DNA of 64,000 nucleotides. Source: Isoperla grammatica (taxonomy: Eukaryota > Arthropoda > Insecta > Plecoptera > Perlodidae). The notes beneath the pieces are model-generated. The model was not told the origin of the DNA. It ran no database searches and saw nothing but the letters and a program-made list of their open reading frames with translations. The position numbers were made by a program, and so were the translations under genes. Within the stretch, counting starts at the first letter, position 1; each line of letters starts with the position of its first letter. Location: positions 38,384,011 to 38,448,010 of the forward strand of contig OX246744.1 in assembly GCA_945910005.1 (NCBI GenBank), written 5' to 3'. Of the stretch, positions 33,709-46,186 are shown piece by piece.

Positions 33709-36222
33709 CGTTACCACTTCGAGACTGTTGATCTGCCCCTCAGTCGTGCCTGATGACAGCAGAGCAGCTGGCTCACAAGGCTGGCCGTGTAGTAGTAGTA
33801 GACCGTGTGTGCCAGCCTTGTGAGCCAGCTGGTTTGCACGTCACCACGAGACTGCGCCGTTACCACTTCGAGACTGTTGATCTGCCCCTCAGTCGTGCCT
33901 GATGATGACAACAGAGCAGCTGGCTCACAAGGCTGGCCGTGTAGTAGTAGTAGACCGTGTGTGCCAGCCTTGTGAGCCAGCTGGTTTACACGTCACCACG
34001 AGACTGTTGATCTGCCCCTCAGTCGTGCCTGATGATGACAGCAGACCAGCTGGCTCACAAGGCTGGCCGTGTAGTAGTAGTAGACCGTGTGTGCCAGCCT
34101 TGTGAGCCAGCTGGTTAACACGTCACCACGAGACTGTTGATCTGCCCCTCAGTCGTGCCTGATGATGACAGCAGACCAGCTGGCTCACAAGGCTGGCCGT
34201 GTAGTAGTAGTAGACCGTGTGTGCCAGCCTTGTGAGCCAGCTGGTTTACACGTCACCACGAGACTGCGCCGTTACCACTTCGAGACTGTTGATCTGCCCC
34301 TCAGTCGTGCCTGATGATGACAGCAGAGCAGCTGGCTCACAAGGCTGGCCGTGTAGTAGTAGTAGACCGTGTGTGCCAGCCTTGTGAGCCAGCTGGTTTA
34401 CACGTCACCACGAGACTGCGCCGTTACCACTTCGAGACTGTTGATCTGCCCCTCAGTCGTGACTGATGATGACAGCAGACCAGCTGGCTCACAAGGCTGG
34501 CCGTGTAGTAGTAGTAGACCGTGTGTGCCAGCCTTGTGAGCCAGCTGGTTTACACGTCACCACGAGACTGCGCCGTTACCACTTCGAGACTGTTGATCTG
34601 CCCCTCAGTCGTGCCTGATGATGACAGCAGAGCAGCTGGCTCACAAGGCTGGCCGTGTAGTAGTAGTAGACCGTGTGTGCCAGCCTTGTGAGCCAGCTGG
34701 TTTACACGTCACCACGAGACTGTTGATCTGCCCCTCAGTCGTGCCTGATGATGACAGCAGACCAGCTGGCTCAAAAGGCTGGCCGTGTAGTAGTAGTAGA
34801 CCGTGTGTGCCAGCCTTGTGAGCCAGCTGGTAAACACGTCACCACGAGACTGTTGATCTGCCCCTCAGTCGTGCCTGATGATGACAGCAGAGCAACTGGC
34901 TCACAAGGCTGGCCGTGTAGTAGTAGTAGACCGTGTGTGCCAGCCTTGTGAGCCAGCTGGTTTACACGTCACCACGAGACTGAGCCGTTACCACTTCGAG
35001 ACTGTTGATCTGCCCCTCAGTCGTGCCTGATGATGACAGCAGAGCAGCTGGCTCACAAGGCTGGCCGTGTAGTAGTAGTAGACCGTGTGTGCCAGCCTTG
35101 TGAGCCAACTGGTTTACACGGCACCACGAGACTGCGCCGTTACCAGTTCGAGACTGTTGATCTGCCCCTCAGTCGTGCCTGATGATGACAGCAGAGCAGC
35201 TGGCTCACAAGGCTGGCCGCGTAGTAGTAGTAGACCGTGTGTGCCAGCCTTGTGAGCCAGCTGGTTTACACGTCACCACGAGACTGCGCCGTTACCAGTT
35301 CGAGACTGTTGATCTGCCCCTCAGTCGTGCCTGATGATGACAGCAGAGCAGCTGGCTCACAAGGCTGGCCGTGTAGTAGTAGTAGACCGTGTGTGCCAGC
35401 CTTGTGAGCCAACTGGTTTACACGGCACCACGAGACTGCGCCGTTACCAGTTCGAGACTGTTGATCTGCCCCTCAGTCGTGCCTGATGATGACAGCAGAG
35501 CAGCTGGCTCACAAGGCTGGCCGTGTAGTAGTAGAAGACCGTGTGTGCCAGCCTTGTGAGCCAGCTGGTTTACACGTCAACACAAGACTGTTGATCTGCC
35601 CCTCAGTCGTGCCTGATGATGACAGCAGAGCAGCTGGCTCACAAGGCTGGCCGTGTAGTAGTAGTAGACCGTGTGTGCCAGCCTTGTGAGCCAGCTGGTT
35701 TACACGTCACCACGAGACTGCGCCGTTACCACTTCGAGACTGTTTATCTGCCCCTCAGTCGTGCCTGATGATGACAGCAGACCAGCTGGCTCACAAGGCT
35801 GGCCGTGTAGTAGAAGTAGACCGTGTGTGCCAGCCTTGTGAGCCAGCTGGTTTACACGTCACCACGAGACTGCGCCGTTACCACTTCGAGACTGTTGATC
35901 TGCCCCTCAGTCGTGCCTGATGATGACAGCAGAGCAGCTGGCTCACAAGGCTGGCCGTGTAGTAGTAGTAGACCGTGTGTGCCAGCCTTGTGAGCCAGCT
36001 GGTTTACACGTCACCACGAGACTGCGCCGTTACCACTTCGAGACTGTTGATCTGCCCCTCAGTCGTGCCTGATGATGACAGCAGACCAGCTGGCTCACAA
36101 GGCTGGCCGTGTAGTAGTAGTAGACCGTGTGTGCCAGCCTTGTGAGCCAGCTGGTTTACACGTCACCACGAGACTGTTGATCTGCCCCTCAGTCGTGCCT
36201 GATGATGACAGCAGAGCAGCTG
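33709..36222 (+). repeat. PLE-derived satellite array 3 (internally deleted)
   Basis: 2,514 bp. It follows array 2 unit by unit for about 1.8 kb, then skips roughly two kilobases near 35,500 and resumes with the end-proximal units (AGTAGAAGACCG, TGTTTATCTG). This is the outcome expected of unequal exchange within the array. Confidence 0.93.
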
Positions 36223-36239
36223 TCGAAATATTGCGTGAC
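36192..36239 (+). ncRNA. Hammerhead-like motif at end of array 3
   Basis: Same sequence as the motif at the end of array 1. Confidence 0.55.
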
Positions 36240-37303
36240 GTGATGTTGAACAACATCGAGAATATTTTAACTGTGCAAGTCGTACAGTGTTTTTATTATT
36301 ATAGGCAGATAAGTTAGATAATGTGGGGAAAAAGCTGTCAGTACCTTTGGCGTGTTGATATATGTTGGAGATTAAACCACACTTTTTGTATTATGTAAAT
36401 GTGTTCATTGCAAATTAATGTATACAGTAGCGCATCCTGGAATTCGAAAAGGGGGAATTCAATCAGTGAAATCGACCCATAAGTAGGGTTGTTCGGGGGG
36501 CTGGCTTTCCGATTTTTTTTCTTGTGGTGGTAGTTTTAGTGGGAATCTGTGCGATTTAGAGCGGCCAACTAAAAAATTGCAAAAATTGCTATCAATACAT
36601 TTTGTCTTGAGCCCCACCAATAAAAGGAACTTCAACACTTGTTTAGCTACAATAATCTATAATAAATGAAAATGATAAATGCGTGCATTTTTAAACGAAC
36701 CCAATAGATTTGGTATACACAAATTAATGTTTTCTTTTAAAGGTAAAATGTCAAAATTTCTAAATTATTTTTTTTAGAGAGGGGTTGTCTCATAGGCCCC
36801 CTCCCTCTTTGATAAACCACTGGATATATATTTCAACAATAGTTATACTACGTATTCATCGTTACAGTCTACGTGTTGCTAACCTTTAGACGATGAGGGG
36901 TTTGGTCTTACTTTGGTGTCACTATTTGTTTATAAGAACACTCAATGAGAAATAACCGGACAATATAGTAATTGCGAAAAGGCCGCCGGACGTTTGGTAA
37001 GTGGTAACCCTACATATTCTTCATCAGATTCAGATCCCTCAGATGTTAGTGACGACGATCCACAGTGGCGTAACTAAGGGGGGAAGTTTAGGGGGTTTAA
37101 ACCCCCCCCGAAACTACCTCGAGAATGATTTCACTTAATTCTACAATTACTTAATACTATATTGTAAGATCCTTAAACCACTACAGTGTATAACAATCGC
37201 AACAAACAACATTTTCATTATATTTATCATGCACTTCACTTAGACAAGATGTGTAATTTCTTTCAATAATTCAATTATATTATTTATGTGTTCATCTATA
37301 AAC
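36223..37303. repeat. Spacer copy 3 with truncated hAT MITE
   Basis: Exactly 1,081 bp like copies 2 and 4; the MITE part begins at 37063 and breaks at the same ATAAAC junction. Confidence 0.95.
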
Positions 37304-40300
37304 CGTTACCACTTCGAGACTGTTGATCTGCCCCTCAGTCGTGCCTGATGACAGCAGAGCAGCTGGCTCACAAGGCTGGCCGTGTAGTAGTAGTAGACCG
37401 TGTGTGCCAGCCTTGTGAGCCAGCTGGTTTGCACGTCACCACGAGACTGCGCCGTTACCACTTCGAGACTGTTGATCTGCCCCTCAGTCGTGCCTGATGA
37501 TGACAACAGAGCAGCTGGCTCACAAGGCTGGCCGTGTAGTAGTAGTAGACCGTGTGTGCCAGCCTTGTGAGCCAGCTGGTTTACACGTCACCACGAGACT
37601 GTTGATCTGCCCCTCAGTCGTGCCTGATGATGACAGCAGACCAGCTGGCTCACAAGGCTGGCCGTGTAGTAGTAGTAGACCGTGTGTGCCAGCCTTGTGA
37701 GCCAGCTGGTTAACACGTCACCACGAGACTGTTGATCTGCCCCTCAGTCGTGCCTGATGATGACAGCAGACCAGCTGGCTCACAAGGCTGGCCGTGTAGT
37801 AGTAGTAGACCGTGTGTGCCAGCCTTGTGAGCCAGCTGGTTTACACGTCACCACGAGACTGCGCCGTTACCACTTCGAGACTGTTGATCTGCCCCTCAGT
37901 CGTGCCTGATGATGACAGCAGAGCAGCTGGCTCACAAGGCTGGCCGTGTAGTAGTAGTAGACCGTGTGTGCCAGCCTTGTGAGCCAGCTGGTTTACACGT
38001 CACCACGAGACTGCGCCGTTACCACTTCGAGACTGTTGATCTGCCCCTCAGTCGTGACTGATGATGACAGCAGACCAGCTGGCTCACAAGGCTGGCCGTG
38101 TAGTAGTAGTAGACCGTGTGTGCCAGCCTTGTGAGCCAGCTGGTTTACACGTCACCACGAGACTGCGCCGTTACCACTTCGAGACTGTTGATCTGCCCCT
38201 CAGTCGTGCCTGATGATGACAGCAGAGCAGCTGGCTCACAAGGCTGGCCGTGTAGTAGTAGTAGACCGTGTGTGCCAGCCTTGTGAGCCAGCTGGTTTAC
38301 ACGTCACCACGAGACTGTTGATCTGCCCCTCAGTCGTGCCTGATGATGACAGCAGACCAGCTGGCTCAAAAGGCTGGCCGTGTAGTAGTAGTAGACCGTG
38401 TGTGCCAGCCTTGTGAGCCAGCTGGTAAACACGTCACCACGAGACTGTTGATCTGCCCCTCAGTCGTGCCTGATGATGACAGCAGAGCAACTGGCTCACA
38501 AGGCTGGCCGTGTAGTAGTAGTAGACCGTGTGTGCCAGCCTTGTGAGCCAGCTGGTTTACACGTCACCACGAGACTGAGCCGTTACCACTTCGAGACTGT
38601 TGATCTGCCCCTCAGTCGTGCCTGATGATGACAGCAGAGCAGCTGGCTCACAAGGCTGGCCGTGTAGTAGTAGTAGACCGTGTGTGCCAGCCTTGTGAGC
38701 CAACTGGTTTACACGGCACCACGAGACTGCGCCGTTACCAGTTCGAGACTGTTGATCTGCCCCTCAGTCGTGCCTGATGATGACAGCAGAGCAGCTGGCT
38801 CACAAGGCTGGCCGCGTAGTAGTAGTAGACCGTGTGTGCCAGCCTTGTGAGCCAGCTGGTTTACACGTCACCACGAGACTGCGCCGTTACCAGTTCGAGA
38901 CTGTTGATCTGCCCCTCAGTCGTGCCTGATGATGACAGCAGAGCAGCTGGCTCACAAGGCTGGCCGTGTAGTAGTAGTAGACCGTGTGTGCCAGCCTTGT
39001 GAGCCAACTGGTTTACACGGCACCACGAGACTGCGCCGTTACCAGTTCGAGACTGTTGATCTGCCCCTCAGTCGTGCCTGATGATGACAGCAGAGCAGCT
39101 GGCTCACAAGGCTGGCCGTGTAGTAGTAGTAGACCGTGTGTGCCAGCCTTGTGAGCCAACTGGTTTACACGGCACCACGAGACTGCGCCGTTACCAGTTC
39201 GAGACTGTTGATCTGCCCCTCAGTCGTGCCTGATGATGACAGCAGAGCAGCTGGCTCACAAGGCTGGCCGTGTAGTAGTAGTAGTCCGTGTGTGCCAGCC
39301 TTGTGAGCCAGCTGGTTTACACGTCACCACGAGACTGCGCCGTTACCACTTCGAGACTGTTGATCTGCCCCTCAGTCGTACCTAATGATGACAGCAGAGC
39401 AGCTGGCTCACAAGGCTGGCCGTGTAGTAGTAGTAGACCGTGTGTGACAGCCTTGTGAGCCAGCTGGTTTACACGTCACCACGAGACTGTTGATCTGCCC
39501 CTCAGTCGTGCCTGATGATGACAGCAGACCAGCTGGCTCACAAGGCTGGGCGTGTAGTAGTAGTAGACCGTGTGTGCCAGCCTTGTGAGCCAGCTGGTTT
39601 ACACGTCACCACGAGACTGCGCCGTTACCACTTCGAGACTGTTGATCTGCCCCTCAGTCGTGCCTGATGATGACAGCAGAGCAGCTGGCTCACAAGGCTG
39701 GCCGTGTTGTAGTAGTAGACCGTGTGTGCCAGCCTTGTGAGCCAGCTGGTCTACACGTCACCACGAGACTGTTGATCTGCCCCTCAGTCGTGCCTGATGA
39801 TGACAGCAGACCAGCTGGCTCACAAGGCTGGCCGTGTAGTAGTAGTAGACCGTGTGTGCCAGCCTTGTGAGCCAGCTGGTTTACACGTCACCACGAGACT
39901 GTTGATCTGCCCCTCAGTCGTGCCTGATGATGACAGCAGAGCAGCTGGCTCACAAGGCTGGCCGTGTAGTAGTAGTAGACCGTGTGTGCCAGCCTTGTGA
40001 GCAAGCTGGTTTACACGTCACCACGAGACTGCGCCGTTACCACTTCGAGACTGTTGATCTGCCCCTCAGTCGTGCCTGATGATGACAGCAGAGCAGCTGG
40101 CTCACAAGGCTGGCCGTGTAGTAGTAGTAGACCGTGTGTGCCAGCCTTGTGAGCCAGCTGGTTTACACGTCACCACGAGACTGCGCCGTTACCACTTCGA
40201 GACTGTTGATCTGCCCCTCAGTCGTGCCTGATGATGACAGCAGACCAGCTGGCTCACAAGGCTGGCCGTGTATTAGTAGAAGACCGTGTGTGTTAGCCTT

Positions 40301-42269
40301 GTGAGCCAGCTGGTTTACACGTCACCACGAGACTGCGCCGTTACCACTTCGAGACTGTTGATCTGCCCCTCAGTCGTGCCTGATGATGACAGCAGAGCAG
40401 CTGGCTCACAAGGCTGGCCGTGTAGTAGTAGTAGACCGTGTGTGCCAGCCTTGTGAGCCAGCTGGTTTACATGTCACCACGAGACTGCGCCGTTACCACT
40501 TCGAGACTGTTGATCTGCCCCTCAGTCGTGCCTGATGATGACAGCAGAGCAGCTGGCTCACAAGGCTGGCCGTGTAGTAGTAGTAGACCGTGTGTGCCAG
40601 CCTTGTGAGCCAGCTGGTTTACACGTCACCACGAGACTGCGCCGTTACCACTTCGAGACTGTTGATCTGCCCCTCAGTCGTGCCTGATGATGACAGCAGA
40701 GCAGCTGGCTCACAAGGCTGGCCGTGTAGTAATAGTAGACCGTGTGTGCCAGCCTTGTGAGCCAGCTGGTTTACACGTCACCACGAGACTGTTGATCTGC
40801 CCCTCAGTCGTGCCTGATGATGACAGCAGACCAGCTGGCTCACAAGGCTGGCCGTGTAGTAGTAGTAGTCCGTGTGTGCCAGCCTTGTGAGCCAGCTGGT
40901 TTACACGTCACCACGAGACTGCGCCGTTACCTCTTCGAGACTGTTGATCTGCCCCTCAGTCGTGCCTGATGATGACAGCAGACCAGCTGGCTCACAAGGC
41001 TGGGCGTGTAGTAGTAGTAGTCCGTGTGTGCCAGCCTTGTGAGCCGTCTGGTTTACACGTCACCACGAGACTGCGCCGTTACCACTTCGAGACTGTTGAT
41101 CTGCCCCTCAGTCGTGCCTGATGATGACAGCAGAGCAGCTGGCTCACAAGGCTGGCCGTGTAGTAGTAGTAGTCCGTGTGTGCCAGCCTTGTGAGCCAGC
41201 TGGTTTACACGTCACCACGAGACTGCGCCGTTACCACTTCGAGACTGTTGATCTGCCCCTCAGTCGTGCCTGATGATGACAGCAGACCAGCTGGCTCACA
41301 AGGCTGGCCGTGTAGTAGTAGTAGACCGTGTGTGCCAGCCTTGTGAGCCAGCTGGATTACACGTCACCACGAGACTGTTGATCTGCCCCTCAGTCGTGCC
41401 TGATGATGACAGCAGAGCAGCTGGCTCACAAGGCTGGCCGTGTGGTAGTAGTAGACCGTGTGTGCCAGCCTTGTGAGCCAGCTGGTTTACACGTCACCAC
41501 GAGACTGTTAATCTGCCCCTCAGTCGTGCCTGATGATGACAGCAGAGCAGCTGGCTCACAAGGCTGGCCGTGTAGTAGTAGTAGACCGTGTGTGCCAGCC
41601 TTGTGAGCCAGCTGGTTTACACGCCACCACGAGACTGCGCCGTTACCACTTCGAGACTGTTGATCTGCCCCTCAGTCGTGCCTGATGATGACAGCAGAGC
41701 AGCTGGCTCACAAGGCTGGCCGTGTAGTAGTAGAAGACCGTGTGTGCCAGCCTTGTGAGCCAGCTGGTTTACACGTCAACACAAGACTGTTGATCTGCCC
41801 CTCAGTCGTGCCTGATGATGACAGCAGAGCAGCTGGCTCACAAGGCTGGCCGTGTAGTAGTAGTAGACCGTGTGTGCCAGCCTTGTGAGCCAGCTGGTTT
41901 ACACGTCACCACGAGACTGCGCCGTTACCACTTCGAGACTGTTTATCTGCCCCTCAGTCGTGCCTGATGATGACAGCAGACCAGCTGGCTCACAAGGCTG
42001 GCCGTGTAGTAGAAGTAGACCGTGTGTGCCAGCCTTGTGAGCCAGCTGGTTTACACGTCACCACGAGACTGCGCCGTTACCACTTCGAGACTGTTGATCT
42101 GCCCCTCAGTCGTGCCTGATGATGACAGCAGAGCAGCTGGCTCACAAGGCTGGCCGTGTAGTAGTAGTAGACCGTGTGTGCCAGCCTTGTGAGCCAGCTG
42201 GTTTACACGTCACCACGAGACTGTTGATCTGCCCCTCAGTCGTGCCTGATGATGACAGCAGAGCAGCTG
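37304..42269 (+). repeat. PLE-derived satellite array 4
   Basis: 4,966 bp, colinear with array 2 but 304 bp longer, which is exactly two 152-bp units. The extra units lie near 40,400-40,700 and include a unit with TTACATGTCACC. Confidence 0.95.
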
Positions 42270-42286
42270 TCGAAATATTGCGTGAC
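42239..42286 (+). ncRNA. Hammerhead-like motif at end of array 4
   Basis: Same sequence as the motif at the end of array 1. Confidence 0.55.
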
Positions 42287-43109
42287 GTGATGTTGAACAA
42301 CATCGAGAATATTTTAACTGTGCAAGTCGTACAGTGTTTTTATTATTATAGGCAGATAAGTTAGATAATGTGGGGAAAAAGCTGTCAGTACCTTTGGCGT
42401 GTTGATATATGTTGGAGATTAAACCACACTTTTTGTATTATGTAAATGTGTTCATTGCAAATTAATGTATACAGTAGCGCATCCTGGAATTCGAAAAGGG
42501 GGAATTCAATCAGTGAAATCGACCCATAAGTAGGGTTGTTCGGGGGGCTGGCTTTCCGATTTTTTTTCTTGTGGTGGTAGTTTTAGTGGGAATCTGTGCG
42601 ATTTAGAGCGGCCAACTAAAAAATTGCAAAAATTGCTATCAATACATTTTGTCTTGAGCCCCACCAATAAAAGGAACTTCAACACTTGTTTAGCTACAAT
42701 AATCTATAATAAATGAAAATGATAAATGCGTGCATTTTTAAACGAACCCAATAGATTTGGTATACACAAATTAATGTTTTCTTTTAAAGGTAAAATGTCA
42801 AAATTTCTAAATTATTTTTTTTAGAGAGGGGTTGTCTCATAGGCCCCCTCCCTCTTTGATAAACCACTGGATATATATTTCAACAATAGTTATACTACGT
42901 ATTCATCGTTACAGTCTACGTGTTGCTAACCTTTAGACGATGAGGGGTTTGGTCTTACTTTGGTGTCACTATTTGTTTATAAGAACACTCAATGAGAAAT
43001 AACCGGACAATATAGTAATTGCGAAAAGGCCGCCGGACGTTTGGTAAGTGGTAACCCTACATATTCTTCATCAGATTCAGATCCCTCAGATGTTAGTGAC
43101 GACGATCCA
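42270..43109. repeat. Spacer copy 4, continuing into the intact MITE
   Basis: Same spacer as copies 2 and 3, but here the MITE that follows is complete. This copy therefore represents the ancestral right edge of the duplicated block. Confidence 0.93.
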
Positions 43110-43780
43110 CAGTGGCGTAACTAAGGGGGGAAGTTTAGGGGGTTTAAACCCCCCCCGAAACTACCTCGAGAATGATTTCACTTAATTCTACAATTACTTA
43201 ATACTATATTGTAAGATCCTTAAACCACTACAGTGTATAACAATCGCAACAAACAACATTTTCATTATATTTATCATGCACTTCACTTAGACAAGATGTG
43301 TAATTTCTTTCAATAATTCAATTATATTATTTATGTGTTCATCTATAAACTAATACACCTTTCGCTCAAACCAGTAAAAGTGAGGGTACCTATAAATGAA
43401 AATGCATTAATCTAATATAACAATATCACGGTCTGTGTAATTTAAATAACGTATGTGACTTGTGACCACAATGTTTCACTTTATGTTGAGATTATATTGA
43501 ACAACTATAAAACATTAAAAACACAATTTCTATGCAATTCTTATTTAGAACTATTCTACTGTAACACTGTTACTTCAATATAGTGCAAACAAATGAGTAG
43601 TGGTTCGAGTAGTATTCTTTTAGTCCAAAAGGCACGAAATAATTATAGAAGTGAAAAAAATTTTCGCCTTCGGCGAAATGACCTCCGCCGGCTGGGGCTT
43701 TGCCCCAGACCCCTTTCAGTCCCCTCATCTCACTTTTCCCTAATAACTCCCACCCGAAATAATTCCTAGTTACGCCACTG
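43110..43780. mobile_element. Complete hAT-type MITE, CAGTGGCGTAACTA family
   Basis: 671 bp with ends CAGTGGCGTAACTA/TAGTTACGCCACTG and exact 8-bp duplications ACGATCCA (43102-43109, 43781-43788). A second copy lies inverted at 62131-62809. The right part contains a GC-rich palindromic stretch (GCCTTCGGCGAAATG, CTGGGGCTTTGCCCCAG). Non-coding; a 79-aa reverse frame at 43570-43809 merely crosses it. Confidence 0.92.
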
Positions 43781-43788
43781 ACGATCCA

Positions 43789-43978
43789 GAACCACTTACC
43801 TTCCCACATTGGTGCGATTACTACCGGGTATGCATTGCAGTATGATCAACAAGCAATTCTTATGTTATCAGACAATACATTTAAACGTAACCTAATCTTA
43901 TATACACATTAATGTTTCTTTGTTTGTTTGTCTCGTATCCATTCATCCGATTGCGATAAAACTTTGGTGGGTTGTGCG
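43789..43978. other. Flank of the MITE and start of Helitron-type sequence
   Basis: Opens with GAACCACTTACCTTCCC, which continues the codon-like sequence left of the MITE. Around 43915-43975 the phrase ATTGCGATAAAACTTTGG resembles non-coding parts often seen in Helitrons, by recollection of the family. Confidence 0.4.
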
Positions 43979-44390
43979 CGCGCACACGAAGGTTTCCGAA
44001 TGAGTACAACCCCCCCCCCCCCCCCCCCCCCTGAGACACCAACATGCAATATCAACAACATTCTGTAATGGGTAAAGTACTCCAATCATGTCACCTCATT
44101 ACACGGGACGAATGTACTATGGCGCACAACGAAGCATTGCAAGCGCTTCATCGTACACTGAATGATTTGAAAGGAAATGAACAGCGCACACGAAGGTTTC
44201 CGAATGAGTACAACCCCCCCCCCCCCCCCCCCCCCTGAGACACCAACATGCAATATCAACAACATTCTGTAATGGGTAAAGTACTCCAATCATGTCACCT
44301 CATTACACGGGACGAATGTACTATGGCGCACAACGAAGCATTGCAAGCGCTTCATCGTACACTGAATGATTTGAAAGGAAATGAACAGCT
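43979..44390 (+). repeat. 204-bp tandem duplication in the Helitron
   Basis: The segment beginning GCGCACACGAAGGTTTCC and ending AAAGGAAATGAACA occurs twice in direct orientation, 204 bp apart. Each copy includes a poly-C tract of about 20 bases and the helicase stretch MQYQQHSVMGKVLQSCHLIT. It is essentially identical between copies, so it is recent or an assembly duplication. Confidence 0.93.
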
Positions 44391-44715
44391 CTTCAGTGGC
44401 GCACTTGTTGCATTGTCTGGTTCGACAAACTCTTCCAGTTATACCGGTGAGTGTATTAGCTACACTAATAAACTCAATGGTTATTGCAACAGCTGCTCTT
44501 GAATTAAATGCATGCATTTCTCAAATCAACAGTTTTATGGCGAAACATACAGAAATAAGAAATTGACTTAAGACTATTTATTCGTGCACAACTACAACAT
44601 GATGCATCTGCTGAACGTTTAGCAAAACAATTATTGGATATTGACTATGGGAAAATGGCAATCGATGAATCCACACAATGTACCACATTGCTAACAAGCT
44701 TCTTTAAAATCACAA

Positions 44716-45987
44716 CAGGGGCGGATACAGGGGGTGTGGGGGGTGGGGGGGGGGGGGGCGACCGCCCCCCTATGACAAAAAAAAATGGAAATTTTGAATA
44801 ATTATTATTTTGGAGTCGTTACCGAACTTTAGTTGCCATGCTTTGTGTAACTAATCGAGCCTGTATCCGCCCCTGCCGACGTATGCGCATGCCATACTCA
44901 GGTTCTCTTACAAATCGCTACTATGTGTGAAATTAAAGTCGATCGATGATAACTGCACATGTAATATAAATAATTCAAATTGTATGTACTGCAAGTTGAG
45001 ATTAAGCTTGTGAATATCGTAGAAACAAATATGCACCTACCGCTATAAGTTTTTTATTTATTGAGTGTTGAAATGCGTTGGAATTCCCTATGTTATACAT
45101 TGTAACTGAACAAAAACCTACACTTTCAATCTTATAACTTCGCGTAGCACCTTCAAAAAGTAATATATTGTAACAAATTTTCGTCCTAAATGTAGATAAC
45201 TTCATGACTAACATACATACGTTGGAAAAAGATGATCGAACGCGATCCGTTTTCGAGATATTCGCGTTGGTGTGTCAATTTAACGTCAAATCTACTCAAA
45301 TTAGAAACTATAAATATACTTTATTTATAAAAAAAAATACACAATTTCAAGAAGTTCAGTATTTAATGCAAGTCACATGTTATAATTCTTGAAATTCATA
45401 ATTTAAAATAAAAAAAAGTATTTTTTCATGTCCATTTAATTTGAATAGTTTAGTTGTTGTATTGAATGGGTAGTTCACTTCATCGATCGACTTTAAGTAA
45501 TTTTCGAATGACAGCCTGTTAAACTTACGTAATTATCTCAAAATGTCTAGTATGTCACGCAAGTATGTTTATATGTGATTAAACAAAATCTAATTGACAT
45601 TAATTGGCAGAAATCAAATTAAATGAATATACTCTGGTTCTCTTACAAATCGCTACTGTGTGTGACATTACGTTATTTCCAAATGACACCCCTGAAACTT
45701 CCGTAATCATCTCAAAATCAAAAAAATTATGACGTGTGTTGTTCGTTTATATACGTCAACATTAGTTACAACTATGTTATTGCTTCACCCAAAATGTATT
45801 ATGTCAGTATTGACTGAAGTAAAGTATGTTTTAAAAATGTGATTGATTAAATTAAACATAATATACATTACTCCCAAAAACTTGTATATATAGCATGCAC
45901 TTAAGCCCCCCCCCCCTATAATAATTGTCAATCACCTTCCATGAAACCGCCCCCCCCCCCCATAAATCAAGGCTAGATCCGCCCCTG
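44716..45987. mobile_element. Non-autonomous hAT-type element inserted in the Helitron helicase
   Basis: The ends CAGGGGCGGAT match between left and complemented right. The element is flanked by exact 8-bp duplications AATCACAA (44708-44715, 45988-45995) inside the helicase reading frame. An inner inverted copy of the left end (CCTGTATCCGCCCCTG, ending 44875) suggests either a smaller nested relative or a terminal duplication. An internal phrase, GGTTCTCTTACAAATCGCTA, occurs at about 44901 and 45637. No transposase is visible. Confidence 0.88.
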
Positions 45988-46186
45988 AATCACAACAGCC
46001 ACAGACGAATTGATACACGTTTTCCCAAATATGTAAGACTGTTGCACGCAACCCAATGATTCTTACAGATATGCATTCGAATTCAAACGTCTGCGGTCTC
46101 CGGTGCGACTCGCATTTATAATGACTGTCAACAAAGCACAGGGACAATCGCTACAACTGTGTAGACTAAATTTGGAAAACCCATGG

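Noticed and set aside
15966..42364. Dozens of 67-81-aa MMTAEQLAHKAGRVVVV frames as a gene family
   Set aside because: They recur because the satellite unit recurs, straddle unit boundaries, and unit lengths are not multiples of three; no initiation context or conservation beyond the DNA repeat.
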